Notes: generated by a model not told the origin, from the letters alone. 50,168 bases of DNA from a virus (IMGVR_UViG_3300027833_000073:1-50168), one strand, 5' to 3'. Shown: positions 43,298 to 49,901, counted from the first letter of the stretch. Program-made: numbers and translations.

Positions 43298-44728
43298 TTA
43301 ATCTATTGTATTTCCATTTCTTCTGTATCCCGATGGTAACTTATCATAGTAAGCACCACCTTCTGTATAATTATGAGCGAATAAAGCTACACGTTTTTCG
43401 TAATATTTCATAATTTGTTCACCTATATTATCACCTAAAGATGTTTTAATAACTTCTTCAAGAGTAATTTCTGACAAATTATACCATATTTTTTTCTGGT
43501 TGTTTTCTGCATAGCGTACAATAGCCATGCATATCAACGTCCAATTGCGTATTTTAATATAACTCATAGATGCACCATGATTTCTGAACTCTACTGTCGG
43601 TTTACCACTGTTACTACTAAAGTTAACGCAGTTAATCCACCTGTAACGTGTTGAAGGATAACTTCCAAGATGTGATTTCTTGTTACAGTTTTTACTTAAC
43701 TCACTACCAGAACCGTGTATGTACTTACCTAAATGCTCACGCCAATTAGTTAGATTGATGTCCATTACATAATCAGGTATGTATTTACAGAAAGTATTAC
43801 CAAGCCTAGAAGGTGGCATCATACGATAGATTTCATTTTGAATTTGATAACCGAGACGTAGTAGCATGATAGTGAACAGTCTATTGAATATACCACCGAC
43901 GTGTACATGAATACCACAACGTTTATTTATCTCATGGTCTTCTGCTACTGCTTCGCATATATCCTTGAGATGATTAAAGCCGTAGTCACCCTTAAGAACA
44001 CCTGTAACATACTCAGGACCACTAGTTGAACCATCGTATACAGAAGATAAATTAAGTTCACTCCAATCATCTAATCTACCTCGACTTGTTTCTATCTCTA
44101 CACCGAATGTATAACGCATACCGTTAGTAATAGAATATGTAGGGCTATTTGTACCAAAACGTTTTTGTGTATCTAATGAATCTGATTTATGAGAGCTTCT
44201 TTTGTTATCAAAGTAACAGTCATCATCATCATTGTCATTACAATAACATGGGTCATCTACGTGTCTGTATTCATCACAACATTCATTATGGTGTATATCA
44301 TGTTCTGAAGCTACATCGTCATCAATGTATATAACATCGTTAACTCTTATATAACATTCATTATAATGGAAGTGACCTTCATGTCTTCTGCCTATCCAAC
44401 CATATACTGAGTCACCTTCTTCAATGAAATTTTCATTCCAACAATCCCATACAATATGCTGGGCGCAAGACTGCCATTGATTATCTATGAATGCATACTC
44501 ATGCTCTTCAGCAAACCAAATCATTTCTTCTTGAGTGAATCTGTCTTCATCAAGCTCATTACCTTCTTCTAAGTAAGTAAATCTACGCTCAACATCTATT
44601 TCAGTACCACCTACAGTAATAGTACACATAGCACTTTCCTGTGTTGCATCATCAAATGATGTCATGTCAACTGATTCATTGACTGACTCTTCACCTATGA
44701 TATTAGTTACATCTATTTCTTCTGGCAT
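43298..44728 (-). CDS. Amidoligase (COOH-NH2 ligase, Amidoligase_2-like)
   Basis: 476 residues. The C-terminal catalytic part shows the family motifs: GVEIET (209-214), YDGS (231-234), GPEYVTG (237-243), CGIHVHVGG (271-279) and a late VEFRNHG. These belong to the glutamine-synthetase-like amidoligases, which use ATP to join a carboxylate to an amine. Residues 1-200 form a separate acidic region rich in Cys/His (FHYNECY, HHNECC, CYCNDN), perhaps metal-binding. A class II amidotransferase lies two genes upstream and a GGCT gene downstream in the same operon. Substrate unknown: peptide tag, cell wall or metabolite. Confidence 0.85.
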   Translation of the reverse strand: MPEEIDVTNIIGEESVNESVDMTSFDDATQESAMCTITVGGTEIDVERRFTYLEEGNELDEDRFTQEEMIWFAEEHEYAFIDNQWQSCAQHIVWDCWNENFIEEGDSVYGWIGRRHEGHFHYNECYIRVNDVIYIDDDVASEHDIHHNECCDEYRHVDDPCYCNDNDDDDCYFDNKRSSHKSDSLDTQKRFGTNSPTYSITNGMRYTFGVEIETSRGRLDDWSELNLSSVYDGSTSGPEYVTGVLKGDYGFNHLKDICEAVAEDHEINKRCGIHVHVGGIFNRLFTIMLLRLGYQIQNEIYRMMPPSRLGNTFCKYIPDYVMDINLTNWREHLGKYIHGSGSELSKNCNKKSHLGSYPSTRYRWINCVNFSSNSGKPTVEFRNHGASMSYIKIRNWTLICMAIVRYAENNQKKIWYNLSEITLEEVIKTSLGDNIGEQIMKYYEKRVALFAHNYTEGGAYYDKLPSGYRRNGNTID

Positions 44729-44880
44729 AACTTCTTAATGTTTACAAGTTTGTTAATAACTACATCAACATCTAGCTTGTTGTTTGAACGCTCTCTTAAC
44801 CTACGTGTGAGGGTAAGGACCTCGTCAATGTACTGACTATCAGATACAAAGACAAGGTTCTTTTCAAGATTACTGTGCAT
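44713..44880 (-). CDS. Small protein linking amidotransferase and amidoligase, 55 aa
   Basis: TAATG junction with the amidotransferase stop, and a 16-nt overlap with the amidoligase start. Product is helical with charged ends (MHSNLEKNLVFVSDSQYIDE, TLTRRLRERSNN, INKLVNIKKLCQKK). Its position between two enzymes of a likely pathway suggests an adaptor or carrier protein, or a peptide substrate; there is no motif to prove it. Confidence 0.6.
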   Translation of the reverse strand: MHSNLEKNLVFVSDSQYIDEVLTLTRRLRERSNNKLDVDVVINKLVNIKKLCQKK

Positions 44881-45845
44881 TAAAACGGTGCTTTTAGTTG
44901 ATTAGATTTCATAATCTCGTTGTATTGAATTTGTTCTTGTTCTGCTTCTAGTTCTTCTTCTAGTTTAACACGTAACAATTCAATAGCTTCAAGCTCAAAT
45001 TTCTCAAAGAAGTGGTCGGCTTCCCAGTATATCATTTCACACACGTTAAGTTGTGTTCTTATTGTAGTGATATGTTCAGGCTCATCTTTAAAAGGTGCTT
45101 TAGCATAGCTGTCAGTCCAATACCCTGCATCGTATGTAGTTTCTTTCGTGTTATCTACTTGATAGTCAGTCCAGTTCATAACTTTCTTGCCAACAGGTTC
45201 AACATATGTTACAGGAATTTCAAGCTCAGCGTCAAGAATGCCTTGATTGTATACAAACAACTTATTCTTAGGGACTTCTACTACCTTATGACCATCTGCT
45301 ATGTCTAATAGACCTGCTTCAAGAGATGAAAAGTATACACCATCACCTGTGTCTAACATAAACAACGGGTTGTTTCTTCTGTATACATACAATCTACCAT
45401 CACGCTCAGTCCACACTGCATTGATAGTACCACCATGCATACCTAAACTTTGATAATCTTTTGTCTTAGATAGCATTTCATAGATAGCTTTACTGTCTAC
45501 ATCAGGTGGTGTGATACCATTGTCCTTGCACAACTTTTCATAGTTACTCAATACACCATTGTGGCAACCGATATAGTTGTCGATTACATATGGATGACTG
45601 TTGTTAGCAGTCTTTTTACCGTGAGTTGCATAACGTGTATGACCTATAAATAGTTCACACTTATTATGTTCAATCATTCTAAGTAAGTTGTGGCTTTCGT
45701 CTGTTGTTTTGTATAGCTTCTTAAAGCTACCGTTCTCTGCGTACAATCCTGTGCTGTGTCCGCCTCGGCTGTCGTTGTCGTTTAACAAGTGCATTGCCTT
45801 TAGTATATTTACACTCTTACCAGAGTATGCTGTGATTCCACACAT
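44880..45845 (-). CDS. Class II glutamine amidotransferase (Ntn hydrolase)
   Basis: 321 residues. Catalytic Cys2 after the start Met (MCGITAYSG), then GHTRYATHG (68-76) with the conserved Arg, NNSHP (81-85), the oxyanion CHNGVLSN (94-101) and DVDSKAIYEML. This is the GlmS/PurF-type glutaminase domain without a synthetase partner domain; residues 210-321 are a helical, Glu-rich extension (LEEELEAEQEQIQYNEI). It should release ammonia from glutamine, or process gamma-glutamyl amides, for the neighbouring amidoligase. Confidence 0.9.
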   Translation of the reverse strand: MCGITAYSGKSVNILKAMHLLNDNDSRGGHSTGLYAENGSFKKLYKTTDESHNLLRMIEHNKCELFIGHTRYATHGKKTANNSHPYVIDNYIGCHNGVLSNYEKLCKDNGITPPDVDSKAIYEMLSKTKDYQSLGMHGGTINAVWTERDGRLYVYRRNNPLFMLDTGDGVYFSSLEAGLLDIADGHKVVEVPKNKLFVYNQGILDAELEIPVTYVEPVGKKVMNWTDYQVDNTKETTYDAGYWTDSYAKAPFKDEPEHITTIRTQLNVCEMIYWEADHFFEKFELEAIELLRVKLEEELEAEQEQIQYNEIMKSNQLKAPF

Positions 45846-45864
45846 ATTTTCTAATCTTTAATAG

Positions 45865-46086
45865 TTAATTGATTTGTCTATGTTTAAACATAAACCTTTT
45901 AATTGCTTGTAATGTAACACTTGAATAAAAACCATCTACAGGTATACATTCAATGAAGTCTCCTTTGTTGTACAAGTGAAACTCTTCACGTTCATGATGC
46001 CTAAGTACAGTATATGTATTAGGCTTGTGTCCTAAGCTGTTGATGTAATCAACTAATAGCCTGAAAGTGCTGTTGTATTTCGTCAT
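45865..46086 (-). CDS. Unknown early protein, about 73 aa
   Basis: Two in-frame starts (46095 and 46086); the second, MTKYNSTFRLL, gives a shorter overlap (38 nt) with the gene upstream. Sequence YINSLGHKPNTYTVLRHHER, then LYNKGDFIECIPVDGF, looks globular alpha/beta. No family. Lies directly before the amidotransferase gene in the operon. Confidence 0.6.
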   Translation of the reverse strand: MTKYNSTFRLLVDYINSLGHKPNTYTVLRHHEREEFHLYNKGDFIECIPVDGFYSSVTLQAIKRFMFKHRQIN

Positions 46087-46510
46087 ACTGTGCATCTGAT
46101 AGATTATGTTTTGCTTTGAATAAGTCTAATCTGTCTTTGTTTATATCTATTTTGATTTCACTTGCGTGCATCTTAACAATAGATAATAACCTAAACATAT
46201 TAGTGTCTGAAAGTATCAGCATATTTTCGGGGTCTGTCATTCTACAGTCGAAAAATTCTGCTGTTATATATTTACATACTGTTTCTACTACGTTTTCATC
46301 TTGGTATGTAATGTCAATTTTGTATAACTCTGAAAAGTTAGTACATCTTTGAATCTCGTCTTCGGTGAATGAATAATCTTCACCTGATATGTGGTTAGAA
46401 AACAAAACTGTACGGCCACTTAAGATTTCATCATTTAAATGCTTTGTTGCCAGGACAGTTAAGTCTTCATCACATACCATTATACTACCTAATCCTATTT
46501 TAGTCTTCAT
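46049..46510 (-). CDS. Unknown early protein, 153 aa
   Basis: Globular alpha/beta protein, with IGLGSIMVCDEDLTVLATKH at the start and a helical C-terminus (LFKAKHNLSDAQYDEIQQHF). Overlaps both neighbours by 11-47 nt, consistent with a single transcript. No motif that I can assign. Confidence 0.65.
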   Translation of the reverse strand: MKTKIGLGSIMVCDEDLTVLATKHLNDEILSGRTVLFSNHISGEDYSFTEDEIQRCTNFSELYKIDITYQDENVVETVCKYITAEFFDCRMTDPENMLILSDTNMFRLLSIVKMHASEIKIDINKDRLDLFKAKHNLSDAQYDEIQQHFQAIS

Positions 46511-46667
46511 CGAATATACCTGGATAAAGTACTTTAACTTTTTCTAAAAGGATTCTAGTATTAGAGCTAACTAATTCTAATTGAGAATTCAATTCATCAT
46601 TAGCTTTTGTAAGTGCTTGAATTTGAGCATCTTTCATTGCTATTAATTGTATCATAGTCTCATCCAT
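46500..46667 (-). CDS. Short coiled-coil protein, 55 aa
   Basis: Start placed at ATG 46667 (MDETMIQLIAMKDAQIQALT), one base after the upstream stop; the longer frame would run into the upstream gene. It forms one long coiled coil (TKANDELNSQLELVSSNTRI) ending in an acidic tail (FDED). Possibly a dimerising adaptor; unknown. Confidence 0.6.
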   Translation of the reverse strand: MDETMIQLIAMKDAQIQALTKANDELNSQLELVSSNTRILLEKVKVLYPGIFDED

Positions 46668-46668
46668 C

Positions 46669-47073
46669 TTATGTGGTTTTAAAGTTAACAGTGATTGGAC
46701 CATTAGGACTGATGTTCACTACTGTACCATTACTGTATGTAATAATAACAGGTTGTGAAGTGTCTGGTTGTGCCATTCTTGTCGTTCTTGCTTTCTGTTT
46801 GTTAACAGGTGCAACAACATTCTTAGTTCCTACTACATAATCAGGTTGAGCTGATACAGCTTTACTGTTGTTCTTCCAATGAAGTTTGTATGCAGCCATA
46901 TAGATTTTATTCTTATATGTAATCATACTCTGTGGTATATCATTAGTTGTTCTAGGTAATCTTGTTTTACCAGATACACCATAAGGAACAAAAATGTTAT
47001 TCTTACGCATGGATTTAACCATGATATTTTTAATACCTTTTACTTCTTCTGTTGATAATTTTCTTCTAGCCAT
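46669..47073 (-). CDS. Unknown basic protein, 134 aa
   Basis: ATG at 47073 (MARRKLSTEEVKGIKNIMVK) preferred over the in-frame TTG nine bases upstream. Basic N-terminal half (FVPYGVSGKTRLPRT), and a C-terminal beta segment (VIITYSNGTVVNISPNGPIT) of the kind seen in small nucleic-acid-binding domains. Led by the conserved hairpin leader at 47.11 kb. Function unknown. Confidence 0.62.
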   Translation of the reverse strand: MARRKLSTEEVKGIKNIMVKSMRKNNIFVPYGVSGKTRLPRTTNDIPQSMITYKNKIYMAAYKLHWKNNSKAVSAQPDYVVGTKNVVAPVNKQKARTTRMAQPDTSQPVIITYSNGTVVNISPNGPITVNFKTT

Positions 47074-47108
47074 TTTTGACAAGTTTTAATGATTAATAGT
47101 TAATAAAT

Positions 47109-47132
47109 AAGCAGTTTAATGACATGCTTAGG
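47109..47132 (-). promoter_or_regulatory. Conserved leader hairpin, copy 1
   Basis: TAAGCA / TGCTTA pair around an 11-nt loop, 36 nt before the ATG at 47073; the same hairpin with the same loop length occurs at 47391-47413 before the next gene upstream. Just upstream on the minus strand lies CTTAG-AGGGTATACCCT-GAC-CTAAG, whose CTAAG arm can pair with either CTTAG or the TGCTTA arm, giving two exclusive folds. Confidence 0.6.
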
Positions 47133-47161
47133 TCAGGGTATACCCTCTAAGATAAAACCCA

Positions 47162-47359
47162 TTATTTTTTAGCGTGCATTTTCTTATGACGCTCTGTTAA
47201 GAACTTCATTTGTTTAATACCTATGTTCTTTGTGGTATTAACATAGTAATCAATACCATCTGGGGTACTAATCATTTCTCTGTATGCAGTGTTTCTTTCA
47301 ACTGCTTCTTCTTGACGTATTTGTTTGCGTACGTTTCGCGTTGGTACTAATCCAGCCAT
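47162..47359 (-). CDS. Unknown basic protein, 65 aa
   Basis: Highly charged and helical (RNVRKQIRQEEAVERNTAYR, QMKFLTERHKKMHAKK). The start is preceded by the conserved TAAGCA/TGCTTA hairpin leader. First gene of the long uninterrupted minus-strand operon. A nucleic-acid or polymerase-binding role is possible because of charge; no family recognised. Confidence 0.6.
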   Translation of the reverse strand: MAGLVPTRNVRKQIRQEEAVERNTAYREMISTPDGIDYYVNTTKNIGIKQMKFLTERHKKMHAKK

Positions 47360-47390
47360 TTCGCTTTCAATTTAGTTAGTTAATAAAAAA

Positions 47391-47413
47391 TAAGCAGTTT
47401 CAACACATGCTTA
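47391..47413 (-). promoter_or_regulatory. Conserved leader hairpin, copy 2
   Basis: TAAGCA, 11-nt loop (gtttcaacaca), TGCTTA, 32 nt before the 65-aa gene. Together with copy 1 the conserved block reads AATAAGCAGTTTnAnnACATG on the plus strand, followed in both cases by TTATTAACTA toward the gene. The conservation in two unrelated leaders indicates a regulatory RNA or DNA site. Confidence 0.6.
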
Positions 47414-47519
47414 GGTGTATCTCATGCAACTGTATATCCCATTAGACATAACTGTTACTTTAAACAAGAGATTGTGCCGTAATAGTCTTTCCTATAAGTC
47501 ATGATACAACACTTATTGT

Positions 47520-47644
47520 TCCTAGAGGTTGCTTTCTTGGGTACTTGGGGTTGCACGGCGTATCTACCGCTCGTCCTGGCCAGTGGACGGTACATTAACT
47601 GTGGCCACACGTCTTAGCCTTGGACGGTGTACCTTGTTTTTTTA
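47520..47644. other. GC-rich multi-hairpin island
   Basis: Inside the 553-nt gene-free stretch 47360-47912. Around half G+C in AT-rich surroundings. Contains CGTCC/GGACG (47572-47576 with 47585-47589), the 10-nt palindrome TGTGGCCACA (47600-47609) and GGTACA/TGTACC (47589-47594 with 47628-47633), the last followed on the plus strand by TTGTTTTTTT. This looks like a structured RNA with a plus-strand terminator, but the strand is not certain. Confidence 0.45.
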
Positions 47645-47666
47645 GCGAAACACAATTTATTGCACG

Positions 47667-47699
47667 CAATTAAAACAGGAAACAAAGGAAAAAACGACA
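47667..47699 (-). repeat. 33-nt box, copy 1
   Basis: CAATTAAAACAGGAAACAAA followed by GGAAAAAACGACA. Two further copies at 49190-49222 and 49583-49619 share about 75-85% of positions. Each lies downstream (minus-strand sense) of a TGATAGTGA motif and just before a hairpin. Confidence 0.65.
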
Positions 47700-47768
47700 T
47701 GGGCATCAAACACTAACGTTAACGGTTTGTAATACTGTGCATCGGATTGATAGATATTACCCTGCATA

Positions 47769-47777
47769 TGATAGTGA
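47769..47777 (-). repeat. TGATAGTGA motif 1
   Basis: Exact copy on the plus strand (TCACTATCA in the direction of early transcription). It stands 70 nt before 33-nt box copy 1. A near copy, TAATAGTGA, is at 47833-47841. Around it lie the AGCCC/GGGCT and CGAC/GTCG stems and a repeated AGCGTTGG (47780-47822). Confidence 0.6.
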
Positions 47778-47890
47778 GAGAGCCCGACGGCAGTCGAAAC
47801 TAAGCGTTGGCAAAGCGTTGGGCTACGCCTAGTAATAGTGACTACTACAATGGTACATACAGTAATAGTATATAGTACAATGGTTACATC

Positions 47891-47927
47891 AAAAAAAAAG
47901 GTACAAAAGAGTTTAATCTTTTGTGCC
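47891..47927 (-). terminator. Rho-independent terminator after 47-aa gene
   Basis: On the minus strand GGCACAAAAGA, 6-nt loop, TCTTTTGTACC (11 positions, one G-T pair) followed by nine T. It overlaps the stop codon of the 47-aa membrane protein. This is the strongest terminator in the window and separates the upstream short units from the main operon, so the main operon needs its own promoter below 47890. Confidence 0.85.
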
Positions 47928-48056
47928 TAATGTTTCTTTAATTGTTGAGTTTAATGGTGTTTTAGTTACACGTTTTTGATTATACAATGATTTTATACAA
48001 ACAAATAGTATACTTAAAGCACAAAATAAGATGATGCAGTCAAATATTACAAACAT
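47913..48056 (-). CDS. Single-pass membrane microprotein, 47 aa
   Basis: MFVIFDCIILFCALSILFVC followed by IKSLYNQKRVTK and a polar tail: one TM helix, N-out/C-in by the positive-inside rule. Starts 25 nt after the terminator hairpin of the gene before it and ends in its own terminator, so it forms a one-gene unit. Small early membrane proteins in phages often block superinfection or alter the membrane; not proven here. Confidence 0.62.
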   Translation of the reverse strand: MFVIFDCIILFCALSILFVCIKSLYNQKRVTKTPLNSTIKETLGTKD

Positions 48057-48073
48057 AATATGTTATTTAAGTT

Positions 48074-48098
48074 AAAAAAAAGGGGACGTAAGTCCCCT
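48074..48098 (-). terminator. Rho-independent terminator after 210-aa gene
   Basis: AGGGGAC, GTAA loop, GTCCCCT: perfect 7-bp GC-rich stem (48081-48098), followed on the minus strand by eight T. It lies 4 nt past a TGATAGTGA motif and 25 nt before the 47-aa gene's start, so the hairpin may also be part of the recurring motif-hairpin-gene arrangement. Confidence 0.82.
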
Positions 48099-48101
48099 AT
48101 G

Positions 48102-48110
48102 TGATAGTGA
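48102..48110 (-). repeat. TGATAGTGA motif 2
   Basis: Exact copy, 4 nt before the 7-bp GC hairpin in the minus-strand direction and about 45 nt before the 47-aa gene's ATG. A further TGTTAC/GTAACA hairpin (48118-48135) lies on its other side. Confidence 0.6.
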
Positions 48111-48174
48111 ATGGATTGTTACCGACTTGTAACAGTTTAACACGCAGGTCGTGAGTGTCCATAAAACTAAGCTA

Positions 48175-48807
48175 CTACCACAAACTACCGCCACGCTTTG
48201 AACGTGGTGTATTGTTTGTAGTTTTCTCAAGGTCGAATGAGCTTTTTGCAACGTAATCAGTTGTTGCAATAGTAAAGTCTTTCATTTTTGAGTGGTAGTA
48301 CGTCTGAACTGAAAGTTCTGAACCTGCCAAAGCTGATAAATCAGATAAGTCAAATTCAGTCTTGTTTTCACGCAAGATTGAATACAGTTTAGACGTACTA
48401 CGAGGTAGCTTATAATTGCTTGCAAAATCTTGCAAGGAATTATAAAGAATAACACCGTCAGCGTCACACATAGCTAAAATAGCTTTAGCTATTTTGGTTG
48501 TGCCCGCAGGTAAGTTATTCTTTAGCTCGAAGAGATAAATTTCTTGAGCTATAGTCTTTACGGTCTTGTTCGGAAAACGAAGGTTGAACGTAAAGATATT
48601 ATTACCAGTTTCCAAAGAAGGAAATGATAATTTTAATAACGCTTGGTCTATGGTAGACGTTTCGTTATTATAAGTTTTCGTTGCTTTACTGTCAACGAAA
48701 CTATCAACTAATGCTGTTATTTTAGCATTAGTTGAATTTAAACGCATTGGCGATTTAACGCTAGCGTTTCTTTTACCCGAAGGTAAGTCAAAAGCAAAAT
48801 TTTCCAT
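48175..48807 (-). CDS. Unknown early protein, 210 aa
   Basis: Globular, mixed helical protein; segments SFPSLETGNNIFTFNLRFPN and KTIAQEIYLFELKNNLPAGT precede a stretch with winged-helix character (GVILYNSLQDFASNYKLPRS, then KLYSIL). The C-terminus is basic (TTNNTPRSKRGG). It stands alone between two regulatory gaps with its own terminator, and may be an early regulator; this is inference. Confidence 0.65.
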   Translation of the reverse strand: MENFAFDLPSGKRNASVKSPMRLNSTNAKITALVDSFVDSKATKTYNNETSTIDQALLKLSFPSLETGNNIFTFNLRFPNKTVKTIAQEIYLFELKNNLPAGTTKIAKAILAMCDADGVILYNSLQDFASNYKLPRSTSKLYSILRENKTEFDLSDLSALAGSELSVQTYYHSKMKDFTIATTDYVAKSSFDLEKTTNNTPRSKRGGSLW

Positions 48808-48838
48808 TCTCTATAGAGTTTTAGGGAAAATTAATAAA

Positions 48839-48862
48839 CTGTTTAGCTGAGTTACTAAACAG
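48839..48862 (-). promoter_or_regulatory. Leader hairpin of 210-aa gene
   Basis: CTGTTTAG, 8-nt loop, CTAAACAG: perfect 8-bp stem located 4 nt after TGATAGTGA motif 3 and 32 nt before the start codon, in the minus direction. No U-tract follows, so it is not a standard terminator. Confidence 0.6.
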
Positions 48863-48866
48863 GCAA

Positions 48867-48875
48867 TGATAGTGA
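48867..48875 (-). repeat. TGATAGTGA motif 3
   Basis: Exact copy, followed toward the 210-aa gene by the 8-bp leader hairpin. Same motif-to-hairpin distance (4 nt) as at motif 2. Confidence 0.6.
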
Positions 48876-48920
48876 ATCAAACTGTTTTTTTACAGGAGGG
48901 CTATCAACTCCAAGAACTGT

Positions 48921-49181
48921 AAAAAATGCAATTTTTTGCACTATTAAAATTACGCTAGCTAGACACGTAAACCTTTATCCGTAGGATGGTTTTTTATATT
49001 TACAACGTGGGTTGCTAGCAACCTTGAGCGTATAGTCAAGGTTAGAAGGTATCAGTTTTACAGCATGATTAGGCTGAAGGCTAAGTTTATACACGTTAAC
49101 TTGTGAGTGTAAACAGTTTTTATGGTTAGACTTGTTCAGGTCTTGATTTACGACTTATATTAGAACAACGAAGTTGTCTAA
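48921..49181 (-). ncRNA. Candidate early noncoding RNA
   Basis: No ORF fills the gene-free stretch 48808-49296. Reading the minus strand from the hairpin near 49181 (after motif 4 and 33-nt box copy 2) there are a GTTTA-ACAC/GTGT-TAAAC stem, AACCTTGA/TCAAGGTT (49020-49043), the palindrome GGTTGCTAGCAACC (49010-49023) and finally TGCAA-AAAA-TTGCA followed by six T (48921-48940), a weak intrinsic terminator. Promoter-like start plus terminator suggest a transcript near 250 nt. Confidence 0.4.
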
Positions 49182-49189
49182 ATGCATAG

Positions 49190-49222
49190 CAATTAAAACA
49201 GATAATAAAAGAAAAAACACAC
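49190..49222 (-). repeat. 33-nt box, copy 2
   Basis: CAATTAAAACAGATAATAAA followed by AGAAAAAACACAC. It lies 48 nt past TGATAGTGA motif 4 and just before an AGACAAC-TTC-GTTGTTCT hairpin in the minus direction. Confidence 0.65.
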
Positions 49223-49269
49223 AGCACGGCACAGCATAACTTTTTTCAACTGTAAGTTTTGTACGTTTG

Positions 49270-49278
49270 TGATAGTGA
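49270..49278 (-). repeat. TGATAGTGA motif 4
   Basis: Exact copy 19 nt beyond the stop of the 81-aa gene, upstream of box copy 2. Confidence 0.6.
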
Positions 49279-49296
49279 GAAAAAAAAAGAACTTAC

Positions 49297-49542
49297 CTAA
49301 AAGGGAAGTTCATCTTCTTCTATAACAACGGAATTTGCAATAAAGACATCGTGTATTACTCTATCTAATAGTTTGATGTCTTTAGCATACTCGATTAGAG
49401 TATGTTCAATGCTTCCCGATATATCATCTTTATCATCGTTTTCGTAATGAAACGAGTTAGATTGATTGATAAGATTATCGTGAAGTTTTAACAAAACGTC
49501 AATTGGCAAATTGACGAGTATTCTTTCAGCTTGGTTCTCCAT
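49297..49542 (-). CDS. Small acidic early protein with SSB-like tail, 81 aa
   Basis: Acidic helical protein (LVNLPIDVLLKLHDNLINQS, YENDDKDDISGS) ending in VIEEDELPF. The last residues copy the form of the bacterial SSB C-terminal tip (acidic stretch, hydrophobic, Pro-Phe), the docking tail for RecQ, PriA, RecO and exonuclease I. As the first protein gene of the early region it might occupy those host pockets. Preceded by motif 5, box copy 3 and a 7-bp hairpin. Confidence 0.65.
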   Translation of the reverse strand: MENQAERILVNLPIDVLLKLHDNLINQSNSFHYENDDKDDISGSIEHTLIEYAKDIKLLDRVIHDVFIANSVVIEEDELPF

Positions 49543-49562
49543 AATTGGTTTTCAAGTTTATA

Positions 49563-49582
49563 ATAGAACTTAATTGTTCTAT
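49563..49582 (-). promoter_or_regulatory. Leader hairpin of 81-aa gene
   Basis: ATAGAAC, 6-nt loop, GTTCTAT: perfect 7-bp stem directly joined to box copy 3 and 20 nt before the ATG at 49542. Confidence 0.6.
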
Positions 49583-49619
49583 CAATTAAAAGAGATAATA
49601 TAGGAAAACAAGCACAACA
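49583..49619 (-). repeat. 33-nt box, copy 3
   Basis: CAATTAAAAGAGATAATATA followed by GGAAAACAAGCACAAC. It lies 9 nt past TGATAGTGA motif 5 and touches the ATAGAAC/GTTCTAT hairpin. Confidence 0.65.
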
Positions 49620-49628
49620 GCTACATTG

Positions 49629-49637
49629 TGATAGTGA
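49629..49637 (-). repeat. TGATAGTGA motif 5
   Basis: Exact copy; the most compact of the three motif-box-hairpin modules, all within 75 nt, followed by the 81-aa gene. Confidence 0.6.
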
Positions 49638-49652
49638 ATGTTAGTAAGTTAC

Positions 49653-49793
49653 TTAATAGTACCAAACACTTAAATAAATAACATTGAGCACAATTGTTTA
49701 CAATTGTAGACTTGACAATGTCGATTATTTATTGTACCTTTGGTGGGAGAGTGGTAATTACTACGTTAACAGTATCGAACACTTAAATGAATA
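49653..49793. repeat. Two direct copies of a 28-nt repeat
   Basis: Copies at 49653-49680 and 49766-49793 (TTAAnAGTAnCnAACACTTA then AATnAATA) match at 24 of 28 positions, 113 bp apart. Between them lie two ACAATTGT palindromes (49690-49697, 49700-49707) and a plus-strand promoter. Iteron-like, but only two copies. Confidence 0.6.
49711..49742 (+). promoter_or_regulatory. Bacteroidota-type promoter pointing rightward
   Basis: CTTG (49711-49714), 20 nt, TACCTTTG (49735-49742), a near-perfect match to TTTG-N19/20-TAnnTTTG on the plus strand. Transcription would run away from the minus-strand operon toward 50168, where no ORF is seen; the target is a noncoding RNA or a gene beyond the window. 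Confidence 0.6.
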
Positions 49794-49901
49794 TGGTGTA
49801 CATACTTATTGACTACTACTTGTAAGTTGTTTAGTTTATACTTACTGATTACAACTCTTAACGTGTGAGTATCAATACATTACGCAACATACTTACACAA
49901 A

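Noticed and set aside
47455-47595. 46-codon ORF on the minus strand
   Set aside because: It runs through the GC-rich hairpin island, has GC-rich codons unlike neighbouring genes and no coupled junction; the structure explains the sequence better.
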